Under the pieces are notes generated by a model that did no database searches, was not told the origin of the DNA, and was given only the letters and a program-made list of their open reading frames with translations. From NCBI GenBank assembly GCA_905236605.1, contig CAJORD010000252.1, positions 1-6,061 on the forward strand: a stretch of 6,061 nucleotides of DNA. Reading direction: 5' to 3'. Source of the DNA: an uncultured Synergistales bacterium (GTDB taxonomy: Bacteria; Synergistota; Synergistia; Synergistales; Aminobacteriaceae). Positions 1-5,144 of the stretch are shown piece after piece. A program made the translations under genes and the position numbers. How positions within the stretch are numbered: the first letter of the stretch is position 1; each line of letters opens with the position of its first letter.

Positions 1-1
1 A

Positions 2-1198
2 GAGTTTACGCGCTCCGTGCCAATGAAGGGCAGAGGCTCCGGCTTCATCGTTTCAAGAGAAGGCTTAATTCTCACAAATAATCACGTCGTTGACGGTGTT
101 GACAAAATCACGGTTTCGGTTTTGCTCAAGGACGGAAGCAAAAAAACTTATCCCGCGACAATCAAGGGCAATGACCCCGCGTATGACTTAGCATTAATTA
201 AAATCGAACCTGATGAAAATCTTCCTGTGCTTGAACTTGGCGATTCAGACGCTCTCGAAGTCGGTGAATGGGTCGTAGCAATCGGCAATCCTTACGGCTT
301 TGAACATTCCGTTACGGCCGGCGTAATCAGCGCGAAGAACAGAAGCATTCATGCGCAGGACGTAAATTTTGATGACTTTCTTCAGACTGACGCGGCTATA
401 AACCCCGGCAACTCCGGCGGGCCGTTGTTAAACATGGAAGGCAAAGTCATTGGCATTAATACCGCTATCGTGCCTTATGCTCAAGGTTTGGGCTTCGCTA
501 TCCCCGTCAACAAAGCTAAAGAAATTATGGGCGATTTAGAATCTTTCGGTCATGTTAAACGCGGTTGGCTCGGCGTATCAGTTCGCAACATTACAGCCGA
601 AATGGCGAAGGCCTACAAAGTCGAGGGCACAAACGGTGCAATGGTCAATGACGTTTTCAAAGGCGACCCGGCCGACAAAGCAGGCCTCAAGCGCGGCGAT
701 GTCATCGTAGAGTTAAACGGAGAGAAAATTAAAGACTCAAATGATTTCGTTCAGAAAGTTAGAACGCTCTCGCCCGGTACGATTGCAAAAATCGGGGTCG
801 TTCGCAAGGGCAAGAAAATGAATTTTAACGTAAAACTCGCTGAACGCGCCAATTCTGCTGACGGAAGGCCAAGCGCTACAACTGAATCAAAATCTGACGC
901 AACCGGAAGTGACGCTCTTAAAGATTTTGGAATTAGCAAAGTCGAAGCGATTAACGACAATTTGAGACGCGCTTACAGAATCGATTCTAACAGTGAAGGA
1001 CTTGTGATAACGGAGCTTGCAAGAGATTCAAAAGCAAGTGCTGACGGCGAAATTCGCGAAGGAGATTTATTAATCGAAGTCAACGGTCAAGAAGTCAAAA
1101 CTCCCGAAGACATTAAAAACGCTGTCGGCAATGATGAATCGATCGTGTTAATGATTGAGCGCGAAGGCTCGACATACTTCATAATGGTAAGCAAATAA
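2..1198 (+). CDS. HtrA/DegP-family serine endoprotease with two PDZ domains (5' partial)
   Basis: This is an ATP-independent serine protease/chaperone of the Do (HtrA/DegP/DegQ) family, which acts on misfolded proteins in the cell envelope. The frame is open from base 2, before the GTG at 17, and the residues before that GTG look like family sequence, so the true start, signal peptide and N-terminal region lie upstream of the window. Counting the codon at 17 as residue 1, the catalytic triad is visible as His23 (TNNHVVDG), Asp57 (YDLALIKI) and Ser133 (NPGNSGGPL), with a GLGFAIP loop at about 156-162. PDZ1 spans roughly 182-273 (RGWLGV, then DPADKAGLKRGDVIVELNG). A Ser/Asp/Ala-rich linker follows, then a divergent PDZ2 to the C-terminus (EGDLLIEVNGQEV). 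There are 398 codons here; full-length relatives are about 450-500 aa. It ends in TAA followed by a terminator and faces the minus-strand MFS gene. The family is clear; choosing between DegP and DegQ from sequence alone is not possible. Confidence 0.95.
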   Translation, partial: EFTRSVPMKGRGSGFIVSREGLILTNNHVVDGVDKITVSVLLKDGSKKTYPATIKGNDPAYDLALIKIEPDENLPVLELGDSDALEVGEWVVAIGNPYGFEHSVTAGVISAKNRSIHAQDVNFDDFLQTDAAINPGNSGGPLLNMEGKVIGINTAIVPYAQGLGFAIPVNKAKEIMGDLESFGHVKRGWLGVSVRNITAEMAKAYKVEGTNGAMVNDVFKGDPADKAGLKRGDVIVELNGEKIKDSNDFVQKVRTLSPGTIAKIGVVRKGKKMNFNVKLAERANSADGRPSATTESKSDATGSDALKDFGISKVEAINDNLRRAYRIDSNSEGLVITELARDSKASADGEIREGDLLIEVNGQEVKTPEDIKNAVGNDESIVLMIEREGSTYFIMVSK

Positions 1199-1204
1199 AA
1201 TTAA

Positions 1205-1235
1205 TTAGGAATTAGGAGTGAGGAGTTAGGAATTA
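1205..1235. repeat. Degenerate 7-bp tandem repeat (TTAGGAA-type), about 4.4 units
   Basis: Just after the protease stop codon the sequence can be read as consecutive heptamers: TTAGGAA (1205), TTAGGAG (1212), TGAGGAG (1219), TTAGGAA (1226) and a partial TTA. The units differ by one or two bases. Short heptameric repeats of this general kind occur between genes in several bacterial groups, including cyanobacterial STRR sequences. Here the third unit also forms the left arm of the transcription terminator. Confidence 0.7.
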
Positions 1236-1256
1236 ATCCGGCTCCTCATTTTTTTT
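1219..1256 (+). terminator. Rho-independent terminator of the HtrA-family gene
   Basis: A 7-bp perfect inverted repeat, TGAGGAG (1219-1225) and CTCCTCA (1242-1248), encloses a 16-nt loop and is followed at once by eight T residues (1249-1256). It starts 20 bases after the protease TAA, so it suits plus-strand transcription. The T-tract runs right up to the TAA of the convergent MFS gene. Read on the minus strand, the hairpin has no T-run after it, so it probably works well only for the protease. Confidence 0.7.
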
Positions 1257-2535
1257 ATTTTAACGCGCTCACGAGCAAGCCTACTATGAACGTACTCGGC
1301 CCCATCGTTAAAAATATTTGCGGAATACTTACGCCCCAAGAAATCAAAACTCCTGCGCCAAGTGCCGCGACTGCCATAAAAATCGAGTCCGTGATATTTG
1401 AACAAGCGATGACACCAGAAACTTTTTCTTCGGGAGCTTTGCTCTGCATTACGGCATAAAGTGGCACAATATAAAGGCCGCCGCAAAAAGCTATAGCAAA
1501 TAAACAAAACGTAATCATGAAATTTTCAGGCCGCGAAAAAAATTCTACAGCTCCAATTTCAATCGCGCCGGGCGCAACAGGAGGACGATCGCTGACGTAC
1601 CACAATAGCACGCTCGCAACCGCGATCGCGTAAGCAGCCGCAGGAACATATTTTGTAGTAACTTCGCTCTTTAATATCGCGTTGCAGGCCATTGAGCCCA
1701 AACCGATCCCGCAAGAGAAAATCGCAAGGAAAGCCGTAGCTACGCTTTCATCAGTTCCTAGAATTAATCTTGAATACGTCGGGAACTGTGCTAAGAACGT
1801 CGCACCCACGAGCCAAAACCACGAAATTGCGAGCATAGCTCCAAAAACTTTTTTCATCGGAACGACATCACGGAACATTTCTAAAGTGCGTCCTACAAGA
1901 TTGAAAGAAATTTTTCGAGTCTCATCTATCGGCTTTGTAGGAGGGATTAACATACTGCTGAGCCACCCCGCCGCCGCTATACTTACTGCTAAACCGCCGA
2001 CCCAGAAAATTCCGTTCTCGCGCAAAATCATAAGTCCGCCAGCGATTGTCCCAGTTAAAATCGCTAAGTAAGTTCCCATTTGTATAAGTCCGTTACCCGC
2101 GATTAATTCATCTTCGTTCAAGTGTTGCGGCAAAATGCTGTACTTCGCAGGGCTAAAGAAAGCCGATTGCGCTCCCATTAAGAACAAAACCGCCATCAAC
2201 AACCACACATTATGAACGTAAAAGCCGAGAGCCGCGCCGCTCATCACGACAATTTCAGCGAATTTCACCCATCGCATTAAGGTAGACCTGTCGAAACGGT
2301 CGGCTAAGTCGCTAGCAGGAGCCGCAAAAATAAAAAACGGAGCAATGAAAACTCCCGCGGCAGCATTAACTAAAATTCGCGAATCGACTCCAGTCACGTC
2401 GCCAAGTCGATACGTGATTAACATCATTAACGCACTCTTGAAAAAATTATCGTTGAATGCTCCCAAAAATTGCGTCAGAAACAGCGGCATGAAACGTCGC
2501 GTCAGTAATAATGAAAATTGATTCTTGCTATTCAT
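1255..2535 (-). CDS. LplT-like major facilitator superfamily transporter
   Basis: This 426-aa polytopic inner-membrane protein has the length of a complete 12-helix MFS carrier; E. coli LplT is about 400 aa. The features seen are FLGAFNDNFFK at 23-33 in the first helix, a motif-A-like loop DLADRFDR at 76-83 after the second helix, and FSPAKYSILPQ at 127-137, a segment typical of the LplT lysophospholipid flippase branch. In that family the protein flips lysophosphatidylethanolamine inward for re-acylation by Aas. In many bacteria the same domain is fused to acyltransferase and acyl-ACP synthetase domains, which are absent here. The ATG directly follows the TAA of cysS with no gap, and only a weak GAG-type ribosome binding site precedes it, so it is probably co-transcribed and translationally coupled with cysS. 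The substrate is inferred from family resemblance only. Confidence 0.85.
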   Translation of the reverse strand: MNSKNQFSLLLTRRFMPLFLTQFLGAFNDNFFKSALMMLITYRLGDVTGVDSRILVNAAAGVFIAPFFIFAAPASDLADRFDRSTLMRWVKFAEIVVMSGAALGFYVHNVWLLMAVLFLMGAQSAFFSPAKYSILPQHLNEDELIAGNGLIQMGTYLAILTGTIAGGLMILRENGIFWVGGLAVSIAAAGWLSSMLIPPTKPIDETRKISFNLVGRTLEMFRDVVPMKKVFGAMLAISWFWLVGATFLAQFPTYSRLILGTDESVATAFLAIFSCGIGLGSMACNAILKSEVTTKYVPAAAYAIAVASVLLWYVSDRPPVAPGAIEIGAVEFFSRPENFMITFCLFAIAFCGGLYIVPLYAVMQSKAPEEKVSGVIACSNITDSIFMAVAALGAGVLISWGVSIPQIFLTMGPSTFIVGLLVSALK

Positions 2536-3975
2536 TTATAATTCTCGTTTCCATTTCGTGCCCTGCGGTGTATCTTCGAGAACAATTCCGCGAGCTTTTA
2601 ATAAATCTCTGATTTCGTCCGAACGTGCAAAATTTTTATTTTTTCGAGCTTCTGCGCGTTCTTTAATTAAATTTTCAATTTCGGCGGCCTCGTCGTCACG
2701 TTCGGCTTCTGCGTCGTCTTTGCCAATCACGCCCAAAATTTCATCATAGTCATCAAGAGCTTTCTTTGACGCAGTGAAGAACTCGCCCGGAAGTTTTTCA
2801 TTTTCTTTCAACGACGTGTTAATCAAATGAACGACATCAAATAAAATTCCCATGGCTGCGGCCGTGTTGAAGTCGTCGTTCATGGCGTCAGAAAATTTTT
2901 TATCAAGCTCTTTGAGTTCGCTTTCATATTTATTAATATCGAAGTCGGCGTTGTTGTCCTGTCGAGTTTTTGCGGCGAAATCTAAATCGCTCTTGCAGTT
3001 TCGTAGACGTGCGACACCGGCTACAGCTTGCTCAAGTCCTTCGGTGCTGAAATTAATCGGACTTCGATAGTGCGCGCTCAACATGAAGAAACGTAAGGCC
3101 AAGGGCGGATATTTTTCAATCGCAGCGCGGGCGGTCATGAAGTTCCCGAGAGATTTTGACATTTTCTCGCTGTCAATTAATAAAAATCCGTTGTGCAACC
3201 AATAATTTACAAACGGCTTGCCGTTATTAGAGGCGGCTTCGCTCTGCGCAGCTTCGTTTTCGTGGTGCGGGAACATTAAATCGACTCCGCCGGAATGAAT
3301 GTCAATGTTTTCGCCGAGATATTTCGATGACATCGCCGAGCATTCAATGTGCCAACCGGGACGGCCTTTGCCCCAAGGACTTTCCCACGACGGCTCGCCG
3401 GGCTTTTCAGCTTTCCATAATGCGAAGTCGAGAGGGTCTTTTTTCTTTTCGCCGGGTTCAATTCGCGCGCCGGCTTCGAGGTCTTCAAGATTTTGTTTGC
3501 AGAGTGAACCGTAATTCGGCCAGCTCTTAATATCAAAATAGACATCTCCGTCAGAAACATAAGCGTGGCCATTCGCGATAATTTTTTCGATTGTCTGAAT
3601 GATTTCGTTAATGTGTTCTGTTGCGCGCGGAGCGACATCAGGTTTTCTAATTCCTAGTGCGTCAGCGTCTTTATTATATTCGGCGATAAATCTTTCAGCG
3701 AGTTCAGCGACTGTAATTTTTTCTTTGTTCGCGCGTTTAATCATTTTGTCGTCGATGTCCGTGAAGTTCTGAACGAACGTAACTTTATAACCTTCGTGTT
3801 CGAGCCAACGTCTCAAAACGTCAAAGACGATGAACGGTCTTGCGTTTCCAATATGAAAAAAATCGTAAACGGTCGGCCCGCATGAATAAAAACTCACTTG
3901 TCCTTCTTTAATCGGCACGAATTTTTCTTTCTTGCGTGTTCGGTCGTTGAATAATTCGAGAGTCAAATTTTTCAC
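2536..3975 (-). CDS. cysS: Cysteinyl-tRNA synthetase
   Basis: This cytosolic class I aminoacyl-tRNA synthetase attaches cysteine to tRNA-Cys using ATP. At 479 aa it is full length (E. coli 461). The catalytic fold carries HIGN at 41-44 (HIGH motif) and KMSKS at 271-275. The four zinc ligands that recognise the cysteine thiol are present as Cys32 (SCGPTVYD), Cys212 (WHIECSAM), His237 and Glu241 (FPHHENE). The C-terminal helical and anticodon-binding region ends in TPQGTKWKREL. Translation starts at GTG (3975-3973), which gives a family-like N-terminus (KNLTLELFNDRTRKKEKF). An AAAGGA lies just upstream with a rather short spacer. The GTG overlaps the TGA of the upstream 76-codon ORF as GTGA, and the stop abuts the MFS start as TAAATG, so all three could be read from one transcript. 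Confidence 0.97.
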   Translation of the reverse strand: MKNLTLELFNDRTRKKEKFVPIKEGQVSFYSCGPTVYDFFHIGNARPFIVFDVLRRWLEHEGYKVTFVQNFTDIDDKMIKRANKEKITVAELAERFIAEYNKDADALGIRKPDVAPRATEHINEIIQTIEKIIANGHAYVSDGDVYFDIKSWPNYGSLCKQNLEDLEAGARIEPGEKKKDPLDFALWKAEKPGEPSWESPWGKGRPGWHIECSAMSSKYLGENIDIHSGGVDLMFPHHENEAAQSEAASNNGKPFVNYWLHNGFLLIDSEKMSKSLGNFMTARAAIEKYPPLALRFFMLSAHYRSPINFSTEGLEQAVAGVARLRNCKSDLDFAAKTRQDNNADFDINKYESELKELDKKFSDAMNDDFNTAAAMGILFDVVHLINTSLKENEKLPGEFFTASKKALDDYDEILGVIGKDDAEAERDDEAAEIENLIKERAEARKNKNFARSDEIRDLLKARGIVLEDTPQGTKWKREL

Positions 3976-4202
3976 TTGTCCTTTCTGTTTTTTGGGGGAT
4001 ATTTTAGCGCAAATTTTTTTGTTATAGTTTTTATTTCCACGAGTTGCGCGGGGATTTTCTTTTTTGAAGTTATTATAGTGCCGTCTTTGTCGAGCCTCCC
4101 GATATAATGCCTTCTGTTTTTTGGTTGTCCGTTTTCATCGCGATAACTTTCTGCGAGATAAACATATGTAGAATTTTTTACTTTTTTAGTTATAATATAC
4201 AA
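3972..4202 (-). pseudogene. N-terminal fragment of an IS1634-type transposase
   Basis: The 76-codon ORF starts at TTG, with a well-placed GGAAGGAC ribosome binding site ending 8 bases upstream. The segment YVYLAESYRDENGQPKNRRHYIGRLDKDG (residues about 13-41) resembles the N-terminal stretch of IS1634-type transposases, where a ...YVxLVESYRDexGxxKqrtv..lGRLD pattern leads into the body of the enzyme. Such enzymes usually exceed 450 aa. Here there is no DDE catalytic domain, and the frame closes at a TGA overlapping the cysS GTG. The last 15 or so codons read through what looks like the cysS promoter and leader (a TAAAAT and then the AAAGGA), so the original C-terminal part appears to have been deleted. 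No internal Met or GTG offers another start. It cannot transpose. Whether the short basic peptide is made or does anything is unknown. The family call rests on recollection of the motif, not a search. Confidence 0.6.
4001..4006 (-). promoter_or_regulatory. Possible cysS -10 element
   Basis: TAAAAT on the minus strand lies 25 bases before the cysS GTG, which would give a leader of roughly 18 nt. There is no convincing -35 at 16-18 bases upstream, so the call is weak. If real, it sits inside the last codons of the transposase fragment and marks the edge of native cysS sequence. Confidence 0.3.
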
Positions 4203-4210
4203 GTAAAAAA

Positions 4211-4218
4211 GTCCTTCC
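4211..4218 (-). promoter_or_regulatory. Ribosome binding site of the transposase fragment, inside a hairpin arm
   Basis: GGAAGGAC on the minus strand ends 8 bases before the TTG at 4202, which is ideal spacing and supports this non-ATG start. Seven of its eight bases form one arm of the inverted repeat described at 4211-4250. Confidence 0.6.
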
Positions 4219-4250
4219 GAATAAATTTCCCAAAATTATAACAGAAGGAC
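4211..4250 (-). promoter_or_regulatory. Long-range hairpin masking the transposase start in read-through RNA
   Basis: On the minus strand, GTCCTTC (4250-4244) can pair perfectly with GAAGGAC (4217-4211), enclosing a 26-nt loop. The distal arm is the Shine-Dalgarno region of the transposase fragment. The promoter -10 lies in the loop, so RNA started at the IS promoter would lack the first arm and leave the ribosome binding site free. RNA entering from the upstream 200-aa gene would carry both arms. IS10 and IS50 use this arrangement to stop outside transcripts activating transposase. Six T residues follow the distal arm (4210-4205), so the same structure might instead, or also, act as a terminator for the upstream gene. 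Confidence 0.5.
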
Positions 4251-4264
4251 GGGGTTTTGGTCAC
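4235..4264 (-). promoter_or_regulatory. Promoter of the IS transposase fragment
   Basis: A perfect -10 TATAAT (4240-4235, minus strand) is preceded after 18 bases by GTGACC (4264-4259), which matches four of six bases of the -35 consensus. The -35 is part of the inner copy of the 12-bp repeat. The predicted start of transcription, near 4229-4227, lies about 25 bases upstream of the TTG. The promoter could also now feed cysS and the MFS gene. Confidence 0.5.
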
Positions 4265-4279
4265 TACTTTGGTCACTAC
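4256..4279. repeat. Perfect tandem duplication of a 12-bp unit
   Basis: TTTGGTCACTAC occurs twice in immediate succession (4256-4267 and 4268-4279); on the minus strand each copy reads GTAGTGACCAAA. It lies at the outer edge of the IS remnant, just before its promoter. The simplest reading is a repeated terminal sequence or transposase binding site, with the inner copy supplying the -35 region. Confidence 0.75.
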
Positions 4280-4354
4280 ATAAATCTCAAATTTTATTTG
4301 CCGTCATCGAATTCCACAAAGACGATTTTGAAAATAATTTTTTGATTCTTCATG
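4280..4354 (-). other. Spacer with a 19-codon ORF just after the 200-aa gene
   Basis: Between the TAG of the 200-aa gene and the IS edge, the minus strand contains an ATG (4353-4351), one base after that stop, opening 19 codons (MKNQKIIFKIVFVEFDDGK) and ending in TAA at 4296-4294. No ribosome binding site of its own is evident. It could be read by coupling with the gene before it, be a remnant of a gene cut by the insertion, or be chance. No clear terminator for the 200-aa gene is seen in this spacer. Confidence 0.25.
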
Positions 4355-4957
4355 CTAATATTGATTTTTAATTATAAATTCTTCCCAAATATCTTTTGCT
4401 TTAAGGTCTTTTAATCCGTAAGTTTGAATCGCGTATGCCGTCATTTTAACTTCAAAGGTGTAATCCCTATCTAAATCTAGTGTGGAGCCATTAAAAGTAA
4501 CATTGCTGATAAAATTTACTTTTTGATTTTTAGGCAACGCGGCACACTTTCCGTCATTTTGGTCATTGTCGTAATAATAGATAAGATGATCCTCATCTAC
4601 TTTTTTCCAGTTATATAATTCATTGGTCTCCAGTTGAAAATACATTGGTATATCATCAATTTTTACAAACACAAACGCATCAATAGTTCCTGTATTCTTC
4701 ACGTAAGTGTCTAAGTTAATACTTTGTCCGTTTAAGATTGGCTCATCATAATAAGAAACACCAGAAAATTCAATGTCAAAATCTCCAGTTACGTAATTAT
4801 TGCCATTATGATAGCCGACTTTCGCGACTCTGAAATTTGCTGTATAACTTTGCCAAGTTTGTAAATAATTGGACGCCATGACCCCCACCGCAAATGAAAG
4901 CAAAATTGACAAAATCGTCAGAAACGTGCGCTTGTTCTTTGATTCATTCTTCGACAT
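4355..4957 (-). CDS. Exported TasA/camelysin-like (SipW-dependent type) protein, tentative
   Basis: This 200-aa protein has a basic N-terminus (KNESKNKR), one hydrophobic segment at about 12-29 and a possible cleavage site after Ala28. The rest looks like a single beta-rich extracytoplasmic domain rich in Asn, Asp and Tyr. VKNTGTIDAFVFVKI (86-100) and the late FEVKMTAYAIQTYGL...IWEEF (168-194) recall the conserved blocks of TasA/CalY-like fibre proteins that carry SipW-dependent signal peptides: a 'VTNTGSVDAYVRV' strand and a 'AxAIQaxG...aW' end. The usual AYFTD-like residues after the signal peptide are not evident, and no SipW-type peptidase or second fibre gene is in view. The ATG has a good AAGAAGGGG ribosome binding site 8 bases upstream. 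Sampled 60-base blocks inside the gene are about 32-35% G+C against about 50% in trpB, suggesting a separate origin. Export is likely; the fibre or biofilm role is inference. Confidence 0.6.
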   Translation of the reverse strand: MSKNESKNKRTFLTILSILLSFAVGVMASNYLQTWQSYTANFRVAKVGYHNGNNYVTGDFDIEFSGVSYYDEPILNGQSINLDTYVKNTGTIDAFVFVKIDDIPMYFQLETNELYNWKKVDEDHLIYYYDNDQNDGKCAALPKNQKVNFISNVTFNGSTLDLDRDYTFEVKMTAYAIQTYGLKDLKAKDIWEEFIIKNQY

Positions 4958-4965
4958 AAAAATTT

Positions 4966-4973
4966 CCCCTTCT
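4966..4973 (-). promoter_or_regulatory. Ribosome binding site of the 200-aa exported protein gene
   Basis: On the minus strand a purine-rich AGAAGGGG lies 8 bases before the ATG at 4957. It is the strongest Shine-Dalgarno match near the start and supports that ATG, which also gives a normal basic signal-peptide N-terminus. Confidence 0.65.
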
Positions 4974-5078
4974 TAAATTAATTTTTGTGGTTTTAATTCT
5001 ACGAAAGAAAAAGAATTTTTATCGCAACGTTTCTGCGGAAAAGAACAGAAATAAAAATCATGTTTCAAAAATGCGAGC

Positions 5079-5105
5079 TTGAAAAAATTTTCCCTGATTT
5101 ATAAT
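5079..5105 (+). promoter_or_regulatory. Likely promoter of the trpB2-type gene
   Basis: TTGAAA (5079-5084) and a perfect TATAAT (5100-5105) lie in the divergent intergenic region before the trpB-like start. The 15-base spacer is shorter than the usual 16-18, so the -35 assignment is less sure than the -10. The expected leader of about 30 nt is too short for an attenuator or T-box, and none is seen. Confidence 0.5.
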
Positions 5106-5127
5106 AGGCAAGTTAAAAATTTAAATT

Positions 5128-5135
5128 AAGGAGAG
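5128..5135 (+). promoter_or_regulatory. Ribosome binding site of the trpB2-type gene
   Basis: AAGGAGAG lies 9 bases before the ATG at 5145, a strong Shine-Dalgarno match that fixes the start. Confidence 0.75.
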
Positions 5136-5144
5136 AAATTTATC

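Larger units (their letters stand above)
4001..4279 (-). mobile_element. Left-end remnant of an insertion sequence (IS1634-like, truncated)
   Basis: The remnant runs, on the minus strand, from the 12-bp tandem repeat at 4279-4256 through a promoter, a hairpin and the start of a transposase reading frame. The repeated GTAGTGACCAAA at the outer edge is a reasonable candidate for the terminal sequence, lying just past the end of the non-IS sequence downstream of the 200-aa gene. No matching inverted end is present between here and cysS, so the other end is gone. The inner boundary is uncertain: anywhere from about 4000 to 4090, because the transposase frame stays open into the cysS leader. Confidence 0.5.

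Noticed and set aside
751..960. Minus-strand ORF of 69 codons inside the protease gene
   Set aside because: It lies wholly opposite the PDZ1-linker coding region, which has clear family motifs, and its translation shows no recognisable domain.
1226..1507. Minus-strand ORF of 93 codons over the MFS 3' end
   Set aside because: It is another frame of the MFS gene and its Cys/Arg-rich translation is typical of a shadow frame.
1682..2071. Plus-strand ORF of 129 codons opposite the MFS gene
   Set aside because: It is antisense to a well-supported membrane protein gene, with no domain and no good ribosome binding site.
3276..3638. ORFs of 67-120 codons in other frames of cysS
   Set aside because: cysS is intact across this stretch with its zinc ligands and catalytic motifs in frame; the alternatives are frame shadows.
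4294..4334. CGTC/GACG pairing after the 200-aa gene as a terminator
   Set aside because: The stem is only 4 bp and no T-tract follows on the minus strand.
4203..4354. CRISPR-like array suggested by the repeated GGTCACTAC
   Set aside because: There are only two directly adjacent 12-bp copies with no spacers, and no cas genes are present.
4996..5027. TTGCGA...TAGAAT as a minus-strand promoter for the 200-aa gene
   Set aside because: The spacer is 20 bases and both hexamers are weak matches, so it is not supportable as a promoter call.
5106..5144. Tryptophan-responsive leader (attenuator or T-box) before trpB
   Set aside because: The predicted leader is only about 30 nt, with no Trp-rich leader peptide, hairpin pair or T-box-like sequence.
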